Assembly: GCA_947462115.1 (NCBI GenBank)
Contig: CANHON010000208.1
Location: 1-8,039 of the forward strand
Source of the DNA: Deltaproteobacteria bacterium
GTDB taxonomy: Bacteria; Myxococcota_A; UBA796; UBA2385
Direction of reading: 5' to 3'
DNA length: 8,039 bases
Shown here: positions 1 to 5,483 of the stretch, one piece after another
How the letters are laid out: every line of letters starts with the position of its first letter
Numbering within the stretch: the stretch's first letter is position 1
The notes under the pieces: generated by a model
The model's input: only the letters and a program-made list of their open reading frames with translations
The model's database searches: none
Told to the model about the DNA's origin: nothing
Translations under genes and position numbers: made by a program

Positions 1-573
1 CTCCACCGCGGGGCCGGTCCGCTGTGGGTGGGCGAGCTCGGCCTGAGCCTGCCCCTGGGCCGCACCGAGGCCGACCCCTACGCCGCCGCGGCCCGCGGGG
101 CGCGCCACCAGCACAACCAGCTCGGCGCCGGCCGACCGCTGGCCTTGGCGGGGGGTGGCCTGCTGTGGGCGCCGCAGCGCTGGGGTGGGCAGGCCCGGCT
201 GAGCGCGCGGGTCCCATTCCTCGAAAATGGCCTCGGCTATACCGCTCCGATGTTGCTCACGGTGGGCGGCGGCCCGCTGCTGCGCCTGTCGCCGCGGTGG
301 GTGGCGCTCAGCGGCGTCGATCTGGTGCGCGAGGGGCCGGAGCGCTGGTCGGGGGAGGCCCACGGCGGGCGCAGCCTGGCGCAGCTCAGCCTCGGGGCCG
401 AGTGGGCGCTGAGCCCGCGCTGGTCGCTGCAGCTCGAGGGCCGCCAGCCGCTCGTCCAGCACACCGACGCCCACAGCCACGGCGGCGACGCCGCGGAGGA
501 GGGCGAGCTGCGCGTCGGTCCGCTGCTGGGACTCACGGTGGCCTGGACCGGCAGCGACCCCAGCCACCGCTGA
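1..573 (+). CDS. Beta-barrel-like outer-membrane protein, 3' end only
   Basis: The frame is open from the left edge, so the true start lies outside the window; 190 residues are visible. I do not recognise a named family. The visible part has repeated short segments of alternating polar and hydrophobic residues separated by Gly- or Pro-rich turns, for example RWSLQLEGRQPLVQ and ELRVGPLLGLTVAWT, which fits transmembrane beta strands of an outer-membrane barrel or transporter-like protein. No long hydrophobic helix is present. Between the last two putative strands is a His- and acid-rich loop (residues 154-169, HTDAHSHGGD then AEEGE) that could face outwards or bind metal; this is inference. The stop lies only 21 bases from the stop of the convergent minus-strand gene. 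It could also be a periplasmic beta protein; without the N-terminus I cannot see a signal peptide. Confidence 0.6.
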   Translation, partial: LHRGAGPLWVGELGLSLPLGRTEADPYAAAARGARHQHNQLGAGRPLALAGGGLLWAPQRWGGQARLSARVPFLENGLGYTAPMLLTVGGGPLLRLSPRWVALSGVDLVREGPERWSGEAHGGRSLAQLSLGAEWALSPRWSLQLEGRQPLVQHTDAHSHGGDAAEEGELRVGPLLGLTVAWTGSDPSHR

Positions 574-594
574 AGGGGTCGCAGAAGCGGGCGC

Positions 595-2091
595 TCAGCC
601 CCCGGCGTCGCGGGCGCAGCGGAAGCCGAACCCCTCACTGGGGTCCTGTCGGTTCCAGCTCCAGAGCACGTTGCCCTCGGGATTGGGCCTCGGGGATTCA
701 TCCAAGTACTGACGGAACATGCCGTCGCCGCCGGCCCACTTGGGGTCTTCTCGAGCGAGGATGGCCGGCGGGAAGCGGTCGCCGACCCACTCGCCCTGAT
801 CTTTGTTGGCGTCGAGGGCCTTGGCCTTGGCCCTGGGCAGCCGGAGCACCGCCTCCCACTCGGCGATGCTCGGCAGGCGCCCGCCGGGCAGCCGCTGGGC
901 GCAGAAGTCCTCCGCCAGGCCGCGGTGCACGCAGGTCGCGGCCCCAGCGCCCTTCACCGGCAGGGTGCAGTCCTGGCCGACCAGCCCTGGGGCCGCTGCC
1001 CCCGAGACCGGCGCAGAGTCCAGGCAGAAGGCGGCGACCTTGACGGGTGGCAGGGTCTCCTGCGTGGGCGGGGGCCAGTGCGCGCGCCCGCCGATGGGCT
1101 GGCCGAGCCGCAGCGTGGTGGCCGCGACCGACACCATTCCCGCGGGGCAGGGCCCGAGCGGCTGGGCCACCGGCGCGGGCGTGGGCGCGGCGACCAGGGC
1201 CGAGGCGGTGGCGGTGGTGGGCGCGGCCGGGTCAGCGGGCGCGGGGCCGGCCTGAAGCGCGGGCGCGGCGCTCAGCTCGGCGGCGGCCAGCTGCAGGCGC
1301 TTGCCGAGCTCGACGAAGCCGAGGCCGAAGGCGCCCCCGAAGCCCGTGCAGGACAGGGCTGCGCCGCCGACCACCACAGCGAGCCCACCGAGGGCAAAAC
1401 GACGCATCCAAGACCGCCTTCGCAGGTCTCTGGCCGCCCCGTCGAGCAGGCTCATCAAGTGGGCGTTCTCGCTGCGGAGCTGCTCGATCTCGGCGCGCAT
1501 CCGCTCCTGCATGAGCTGCAGCGCGCGCTTCTCGCCCACCTCTTGCTGCATGCGGGCGTTTTGCTCCTCGGGCGAGAGGGCGTCGCCCCCGTCTTCGAGG
1601 CGCTTGAGGCGCTCGGCGAGATCGATGGGCCACGGCACCTTCGTGGCGGCGGGGCCGGTCGCGAGCCCCCGGAGCAAGGCGGCCCAGGCCAAGGCGACGG
1701 GGCGCACCAGCGGCGTGGGGTCGTCGTCGGGGCCGCGCACGTGGGCGCCCATGTTGCCCTGCGTTCGGAGCTGATCGAGCAGCGCCTTGAGGTTGCCGTC
1801 GAGGGCCTTGGTGTTGGTGGCCCGCTGGATCAAGCCGGGCAGGTCCGAGACCTCGCCGCGGGCGCTCTCGTTGCGCACCGTTTGGCCTTCGTGGATCGAC
1901 AGCAGCAGCAGGCAGGTGGCCTCGGCGCTGCGACGCCCCAACCACAAGAAGTAGGTCGGATCAACCCGTTGCCACTTGATGCCCTCGTCGAGCCCGTGCA
2001 TGAGCACGCGGGCGTAGCCGGCGAGCCCCGGGTCTGAGGGCGGCGGCGGCGGGGGGGTCGGCTTGGCGCTGGCGCGGGAGAAGAAGCTCAT
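595..2091 (-). CDS. Membrane protein: DUF4145/HEPN-like domain, coiled coil, TM helix, FGE-sulfatase (SUMF1-like) domain
   Basis: A 498-residue protein. After a Pro-rich start (12-18), residues about 21-145 are helical and end in LRTQGNMGAH (108-117), the R-x2-GN-x-AAH-type signature of DUF4145, a HEPN-related family. Residues about 172-226 are charged and heptad-like (coiled coil). A basic stretch (RRRSWMRR, 224-231) precedes a single hydrophobic helix (about 232-260), predicting a cytoplasmic N-terminus. An Ala/Pro linker (about 272-312) leads to an FGE-sulfatase domain (314-495) with CPAGMVSV, FCLDSAPVS, GRLPSIAEWE (404-413), GEWVGD and the terminal GFRCAR. That domain holds six cysteines, fitting disulfides in the periplasm. 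I do not see the paired active-site cysteines of true formylglycine-generating enzymes near the C-terminus, so it is probably a binding or sensing domain. ATG 2091 was chosen because everything upstream in this frame is low-complexity; no Shine-Dalgarno is visible. Function is unknown. Confidence 0.8.
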   Translation of the reverse strand: MSFFSRASAKPTPPPPPPSDPGLAGYARVLMHGLDEGIKWQRVDPTYFLWLGRRSAEATCLLLLSIHEGQTVRNESARGEVSDLPGLIQRATNTKALDGNLKALLDQLRTQGNMGAHVRGPDDDPTPLVRPVALAWAALLRGLATGPAATKVPWPIDLAERLKRLEDGGDALSPEEQNARMQQEVGEKRALQLMQERMRAEIEQLRSENAHLMSLLDGAARDLRRRSWMRRFALGGLAVVVGGAALSCTGFGGAFGLGFVELGKRLQLAAAELSAAPALQAGPAPADPAAPTTATASALVAAPTPAPVAQPLGPCPAGMVSVAATTLRLGQPIGGRAHWPPPTQETLPPVKVAAFCLDSAPVSGAAAPGLVGQDCTLPVKGAGAATCVHRGLAEDFCAQRLPGGRLPSIAEWEAVLRLPRAKAKALDANKDQGEWVGDRFPPAILAREDPKWAGGDGMFRQYLDESPRPNPEGNVLWSWNRQDPSEGFGFRCARDAGG

Positions 2092-2142
2092 GGGCGGAGG
2101 ATGGCGCGGCGCGAGGCCTCCGGTCAAGGGGCGCCCCGTCCA

Positions 2143-2162
2143 CCGCCGGCGGCCGGCGGCCG
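2143..2162. repeat. GC-only palindromic tract
   Basis: Twenty bases consisting only of G and C. They begin with the perfect 10-base palindrome CCGCCGGCGG and contain GCCGGC twice (2145-2150 and 2152-2157). The tract lies about 50 bases upstream of the minus-strand start at 2091, within its presumed leader or promoter. It may be a regulatory palindrome or simple GC drift. Confidence 0.45.
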
Positions 2163-2172
2163 TCCTCCGCGC

Positions 2173-2196
2173 TCGGCCGGTCGGCCTCGGTCGGCC
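2173..2196. repeat. Three clustered TCGGCC hexamers in the divergent promoter region
   Basis: TCGGCC occurs at 2173-2178, 2181-2186 and 2191-2196, start-to-start spacings of 8 and 10 bases. The last two copies share the longer form CGGTCGGCC or GGTCGGCC. The cluster lies between divergent genes, so an operator is conceivable, but short GC hexamers recur by chance in DNA of this composition. Confidence 0.3.
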
Positions 2197-2431
2197 GCTG
2201 CGCGCCCGACGTCCGCTGCGGCCGGCCTGGCGCGCGCGAGGCGGTCGGCGGCGGGCGCTCCGGTCGACGCTCAGCCAACGGTGTGCTGGGTCCGTTGTGC
2301 CCCTTCTTCGCTCCCTGAGCTGTGGCGCTTGCCGCCGCTGCCGCTGGACCCGGCCCGGGCGGCGCCTTAGCCCGCGGGGGTGGGCCGCCTGAAGCTCGGG
2401 CTGGTCCTGGCTCGGCGCTTCGGGCGCCTGA

Positions 2432-2437
2432 AGGAGG
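2432..2437 (+). promoter_or_regulatory. Shine-Dalgarno deciding the DyP peroxidase start
   Basis: A perfect AGGAGG sits five bases before GTG 2443. The only upstream in-frame alternative, GTG 2380, has no such match, so this site argues for the shorter, family-sized protein. Confidence 0.75.
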
Positions 2438-2442
2438 CCCAA

Positions 2443-3357
2443 GTGGCCAATTCCGACGCGCTCCCCGCCGCGCGGCCGGCCGGCGCCGCGCTCGCGCTGC
2501 TGCCCCCGCCGCCCGCCGCCCTGGCCTTGGAGTTTCAGATTGACGCGCCCGACGCCGTTGCCGCGGTGCTCGCCGGGCTTCGGCTGCCTCCAGGCACCCT
2601 GCTTGGCATCGGCCGCCCCGTGGCAGACCTGCTGGCCGGCCCCGGCGCGCTGCCGGCCTTGTCGGCGATGGTGGACCGCGCCGGCCCTGGCGGCCAGCCC
2701 CGGGCCCCGGCCAGCCAGGCGCCCCTGTTCGCCTGGGTCACCGGCGCCGACCCGGGCGTGGCCCTGCACCTCGGCCGGGCGCTGTGCGCGGCCCTGGCCC
2801 CGGCCTTTGGGTTGCGGGCGGAGCTCGCGCTCTACGGCTACGCCGGCGGGCGTGACCTCTCGGGCTATGTAGACGGCACCGAGAACCCCACCGGCGACGC
2901 TGCTTTGGCGGCAGCCTATGTGGCCGAGGGGCCGCTGGCGGGCTCGACCTTCTTGGCCGCCCAACGCTGGCAGCACGCCCTGCGCGCCCTTGAAGCCCTG
3001 CCCCAAGCCGATCAGGACCAGGTCATCGGCCGCCGGCGCAGCGACGACGTCGAGCTCGCCGAGGCGCCGCCCCGGGCCCACGTGCGGCGCACGGCCCAGG
3101 AGTCCTTCGACCCGCCGACCTTCTTGCTGCGGCGCTCGATGCCCTGGGGTGGCGTCGGCGCCCACGGCCTGCTGTTCCTCGCCTATGCCACCGCGCCCGC
3201 GGCCTTCGACCGCATGATGGCGCGCATGCTCGGCGAGGAGGATGGCGTGGTGGATGCTGTTTTCGACTTCTCCACGGTGCTCGGCGGCGGGCACTACTGG
3301 GTGCCGGCGGCGGGGCCCGGGGGCGCGCTGGAGTTGGGGGCCTTGGGCCTCGGCTGA
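2443..3357 (+). CDS. DyP-type haem peroxidase, YfeX-like
   Basis: A 304-residue haem peroxidase of the dye-decolourising (DyP) family, which oxidises substrates with hydrogen peroxide. Family landmarks are in order: the GxxDG signature in GYVDGTENP (141-149, catalytic Asp144), the likely proximal haem ligand His213 in PRAHVRRT, and the likely distal Arg230 in LLRRSMPWG. Their spacing matches the cytoplasmic YfeX-type branch (about 300 residues). There is no Tat or Sec signal. The start is GTG 2443, preceded by AGGAGG at five bases; the longer frame from GTG 2380 would add 21 basic residues without homology. No iron-uptake (efeUO) or encapsulin gene is nearby. The C-terminus, GALELGALGLG, loosely resembles encapsulin cargo-loading peptides but may be an ordinary YfeX-like tail. 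Physiological substrate unknown. Confidence 0.9.
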   Translation: MANSDALPAARPAGAALALLPPPPAALALEFQIDAPDAVAAVLAGLRLPPGTLLGIGRPVADLLAGPGALPALSAMVDRAGPGGQPRAPASQAPLFAWVTGADPGVALHLGRALCAALAPAFGLRAELALYGYAGGRDLSGYVDGTENPTGDAALAAAYVAEGPLAGSTFLAAQRWQHALRALEALPQADQDQVIGRRRSDDVELAEAPPRAHVRRTAQESFDPPTFLLRRSMPWGGVGAHGLLFLAYATAPAAFDRMMARMLGEEDGVVDAVFDFSTVLGGGHYWVPAAGPGGALELGALGLG

Positions 3358-3363
3358 GCCGGG

Positions 3364-3403
3364 GGCGCAGCCGCGCGAGGCGGCCCGGCGGGTGGCGCAG
3401 CCG
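3364..3403. repeat. Direct repeat GGCGCAGCCG, two copies 30 bases apart
   Basis: The decamer GGCGCAGCCG occurs at 3364-3373 and again, identically, at 3394-3403, directly after the DyP peroxidase stop codon. The 3' end of each copy forms part of the left arm of a hairpin (3370-3384 and 3402-3418), so the pair looks like a duplicated repeat-plus-stem unit. Confidence 0.5.
3370..3384. repeat. Inverted repeat, 5-bp stem
   Basis: GCCGC (3370-3374) pairs perfectly with GCGGC (3380-3384) around the loop GCGAG. On its own this is weak in such GC-rich DNA; it is listed because it is the first of three consecutive hairpins behind the peroxidase gene. Confidence 0.35.
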
Positions 3404-3418
3404 GTCGCGGAGCGACCG
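3402..3418. repeat. Inverted repeat, perfect 7-bp stem with 3-nt loop
   Basis: CGGTCGC (3402-3408) pairs perfectly with GCGACCG (3412-3418) around GGA. It lies 45 bases after the peroxidase stop. No T-run follows on either strand, so it is not a classical intrinsic terminator; it could stabilise a 3' mRNA end or belong to a REP-like element. Confidence 0.5.
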
Positions 3419-3420
3419 AC

Positions 3421-3460
3421 CGGGCCCGCCGCGGACCTTGGCCGCGGCGGCGCTGGCCCG
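3421..3460. repeat. Long inverted repeat, 9 + 5 bp stem with bulge
   Basis: CCGCCGCGG (3426-3434) pairs perfectly with CCGCGGCGG (3442-3450) around the loop ACCTTGG. Outside it, CGGGC (3421-3425) pairs with GCCCG (3456-3460), with CGCTG bulged on the right arm. This is the strongest predicted RNA structure I found in the window. It lies between the peroxidase and the lipoprotein gene and has no following T-run. Confidence 0.5.
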
Positions 3461-3595
3461 GGAGCCCGCCGGGCGGCCGACCCGGAGCGCAGCGCAGGGG
3501 CGCGCCCAGCTGGCCGTTTTGCTGCGCGGGCGCGTCCATGGCCGGCTAGGGTCGGGGGCCCCGGGTCGCTCCAGCCCCCGCCGGCCGAGGCCCCC

Positions 3596-4765
3596 ATGTC
3601 TGCCGTTGTGCCGCTCGCTGCCCGTCCCTTGGGCCTCCCCTCCTGTGTTGCGCTCGGGCTGCTCGCCGCGCTGCTCGGCTGTAAGACTCAGATCAAGGAC
3701 ATCGAGCCCGGCGGCGGCGCCTCCGGCGCCGAGGATGCCGGCGGCGGCACCGGCGACGACCCCGGGGACGGCCGGGACAGCGGGGGCGCGGTGGACGGCG
3801 GTGGGGACGGGGCCGGGCCCGACGGCTGCGAGGTCTACGTGTCGTTCTTGGACCCTTGGGATGGCGATGGCGCCTTCCTGTACGTCGATCCCATCGAGGT
3901 CGGGCTCAACCAACCCGACGCGACGGCGACCGTGGTCCTGCGCGCGCCTTCGGGTGAGCCGGTCGAGGGCGCGCTCACGGTGAGCGCCGGCGGGCGTCGC
4001 TTGCTGTTGACGCCGACGGCGCCGCTGCTCCCATCGACCCACTACACGCTGGAGGTCTCGGTCTGCGACGGGGCGGCGCTGGCCCGCGCTTCGTTTCGCA
4101 CCTCGGCTTCGGGGGGGCCGGTTCGCGCCGACCTCGTCGGTCGCACCTACGACCTCAGCTTTCGGCGGGCGCGCTTCCTCGCCCCGGCCTTGTTCGGCCC
4201 CCTTGCCCTCGAGACCTATCGGACGGACCTGCTGATCGGTGTTTTGGCCATTGAGGGCGACCAGATCCAGCTCGTCGGGGCGCAGGCCGAGCGGGCCGCC
4301 GACCCCGTGCAGGACCACTGCCGGCCGTCCATCGCCTTCCCCCCGGCCGACTTCACCGACCCGAGCTTCTCGCTGGGGCCGGTGACCACGACCTTCACCA
4401 TGCCGGGGCTGCCCATCACCGTGCAGGACATGGTGCTGACCGGCACCTTCGTCGAAGATGGCAGCCGCATCGTGGACGGCCGGATGCAGGGCGAGGTCGA
4501 TGTGCGCACCTTCGGCCCTGAAGTGGATGAGATCCTGGGCTTTCCGTTCAGCGGCCCCGATGAGCTCTGCGACTTCGTCGGCTCCTTCGGCGCGCCCTGT
4601 GAGCCTTGCGCCAGCGATCGCGATCGTTATTGCGTGAGGGTCGATATTTTGCGCATCCGGGGCTCGGCGATCGAGGCGCCGATCGACTGCGTGGCGGCCA
4701 CCGACTGCCATCCCCTGTGCGCCACGAGCAGCTGCGCGGATCCATCGCTGGGGGAGTGCCTCTAA
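3596..4765 (+). CDS. Cys-rich lipoprotein with SbsA-type Ig-like domain
   Basis: A 389-residue predicted lipoprotein. The signal peptide ends in the lipobox LLGC (26-29), so Cys29 should be lipidated after cleavage. A flexible Gly/Asp/Ala linker follows (about 37-77), typical of surface lipoproteins in Myxococcota. Residues about 80-170 resemble a bacterial Ig-like (SbsA/Big_5) domain: VDPIEVGLNQPD, then LLLTPTAPLLPSTHYTLEV and FRTS. The middle (about 180-305) is beta-rich and unassigned. The C-terminus holds nine of the twelve non-lipid cysteines within residues 325-388, suggesting a disulfide-knotted end. ATG 3596 is the only start giving a proper signal peptide; GAGG lies five bases before it. 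Upstream codons in the same frame are low-complexity. A structural or binding role at the cell envelope is inferred; no enzymatic motif is visible. Confidence 0.8.
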   Translation: MSAVVPLAARPLGLPSCVALGLLAALLGCKTQIKDIEPGGGASGAEDAGGGTGDDPGDGRDSGGAVDGGGDGAGPDGCEVYVSFLDPWDGDGAFLYVDPIEVGLNQPDATATVVLRAPSGEPVEGALTVSAGGRRLLLTPTAPLLPSTHYTLEVSVCDGAALARASFRTSASGGPVRADLVGRTYDLSFRRARFLAPALFGPLALETYRTDLLIGVLAIEGDQIQLVGAQAERAADPVQDHCRPSIAFPPADFTDPSFSLGPVTTTFTMPGLPITVQDMVLTGTFVEDGSRIVDGRMQGEVDVRTFGPEVDEILGFPFSGPDELCDFVGSFGAPCEPCASDRDRYCVRVDILRIRGSAIEAPIDCVAATDCHPLCATSSCADPSLGECL

Positions 4766-4826
4766 GGAAGGACTTGCGGGACGACCTGCGGGCGGCGCGG
4801 GGCTGGGCCTGGGCTAGGCGTCGTGC

Positions 4827-4832
4827 AGGAGG
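4827..4832 (+). promoter_or_regulatory. Shine-Dalgarno for the OmdA-family gene
   Basis: AGGAGG lies eight bases before ATG 4841. It overlaps the alternative in-frame GTG at 4823, which favours the ATG as the start. Confidence 0.7.
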
Positions 4833-4840
4833 ATCCTGCC

Positions 4841-5452
4841 ATGTCGGACGCCAAGCGCCCCGCCGCCGCCCACTACCCGCAGGTCGAGGTGCGCGCGCGC
4901 GCCGAGCTTCGGGCCTGGCTCGAGGCCCACCACGGCAGCAGCGCCGGCATTTGGGTGGTGACCTTCAAGAAGCACGCGCCAGACGTTCATGTGAGCGCCG
5001 TTGACGTCTGCGAAGAGGCGCTGTGCTTCGGCTGGATCGACAGCCTGCCCCGCGCGCTCGACGCCGATCGGTCGATGCTGCTCATCACCCCGCGCCGGCC
5101 CAAAAGCGCCTGGTCGCGCGTCAACAAGGACCGCGTGGAGCGCCTTCTGGCCGAGGGCGCCATGGCCCCCGCCGGCCTCGCGGTGGTGGCGGCGGCGAAG
5201 GACTCGGGCACCTGGTCGGCCCTGGACGCGGTCGAGGCGCTGGAGCTGCCCGCCGACCTTGTGCAGCGCTTCGACGCCGCCCCAGCGGCGGCCCGCGCGA
5301 ACTTCGAGGCCTTCCCGCGCTCGGCCAAGCGCGGCATCCTCGAGTGGCTCCAGAACGCCAAGCGCGCCGAGACCCGCGCCAAGCGCATCGATGAGGTGGT
5401 GCGCCTCGCGGGCGAGGGCCAGCGCGCGCTGCAGTGGTCGCCCCGGGGTTGA
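4841..5452 (+). CDS. YdeI/OmpD-associated (OmdA) family protein
   Basis: A 203-residue cytoplasmic protein of the YdeI/OmpD-associated family, sometimes labelled 'bacteriocin-protection protein'; members are linked to envelope stress or peptide resistance, but the biochemical activity is not established. The N-terminal half carries the family signatures EALCFGWID (59-67) and TPRRPKSAWSRVN (83-95), followed by RVERLLAEGAMAPAG (98-112). The C-terminal OmdA-like helical domain includes FPRSAKRGILEWLQNAKRAE (158-177) and ETRAKRIDEVV. Length is normal for the family and no signal peptide or membrane segment is present. ATG 4841 was chosen over GTG 4823 because of AGGAGG at 4827-4832. The gene follows the lipoprotein by 75 bases on the same strand, so co-transcription is possible, but its own good ribosome site fits an independent unit. 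It converges on the HPF1-like gene. Confidence 0.88.
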   Translation: MSDAKRPAAAHYPQVEVRARAELRAWLEAHHGSSAGIWVVTFKKHAPDVHVSAVDVCEEALCFGWIDSLPRALDADRSMLLITPRRPKSAWSRVNKDRVERLLAEGAMAPAGLAVVAAAKDSGTWSALDAVEALELPADLVQRFDAAPAAARANFEAFPRSAKRGILEWLQNAKRAETRAKRIDEVVRLAGEGQRALQWSPRG

Positions 5453-5453
5453 G

Positions 5454-5470
5454 GGGGGCGGTCGGCCCCC
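5454..5470. terminator. Candidate bidirectional hairpin between convergent genes
   Basis: GGGGGC (5454-5459) pairs perfectly with GCCCCC (5465-5470) around a 5-base loop, filling most of the 31 bases between two convergent stop codons. Position favours a shared terminator, but no T-run follows on either strand and G/C-only stems arise readily in this DNA. Confidence 0.35.
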
Positions 5471-5483
5471 ACGCCGGGCGGCC

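Larger units (their letters stand above)
2092..2442. other. Divergent intergenic region with short GC repeats
   Basis: These 351 bases separate the start of the minus-strand DUF4145-FGE gene from the start of the plus-strand DyP peroxidase, so they should hold both promoters. Open frames across it translate to Arg/Ala/Pro low-complexity without motifs and look like GC-rich noise. I see a GC-only palindromic tract (2143-2162) and three copies of TCGGCC (2173, 2181, 2191), described separately. No convincing -35/-10 pair, tRNA or terminator was found. An in-frame TAG at 2368-2370 bounds the peroxidase frame on its 5' side. Confidence 0.6.

Noticed and set aside
569..599. GCTGA/TCAGC inverted repeat spanning the convergent stops at 573 and 595
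   Set aside because: Two facing TGA stop codons create most of this match themselves; the 5-bp stem with a long loop is too weak to call a terminator.
607..1152. FGE/C-type-lectin fold as a diversity-generating retroelement target
   Set aside because: No reverse transcriptase, template repeat or adenine-biased variable region was seen; the domain ends in an ordinary GFRCAR block.
2101..2370. Possible 89-residue plus-strand gene in the divergent gap
   Set aside because: The translation is Arg/Ala/Pro-rich with no motif, and there is no ribosome-binding site; it looks like GC-rich background.
3544..3552. GGCTAGGGT as a -10-like element before the lipoprotein, with a similar GGCTAGG at 4812-4818
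   Set aside because: The nearest TTG-containing -35-like sequence at 3519 is 22 bases away, outside normal spacing, and none is suitably placed for the second copy.
3242..3595. Upstream extension of the lipoprotein frame to ATG 3242
   Set aside because: It overlaps the peroxidase 3' end in another frame, is low-complexity, and would bury the signal peptide and lipobox that start at ATG 3596.
2092..3597. Minus-strand frame extending the DUF4145-FGE protein by 502 residues at its N-terminus
   Set aside because: The added translation is Arg/Gly/Ala low-complexity without motifs and runs antisense to the well-supported DyP peroxidase, as expected for a stop-poor shadow frame in GC-rich DNA.
3023..4711. 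562-residue minus-strand frame opposite the peroxidase 3' end and the lipoprotein
   Set aside because: It is antisense to two genes with clear family motifs or a lipobox, has no recognisable domain, and its composition is that of a shadow frame.
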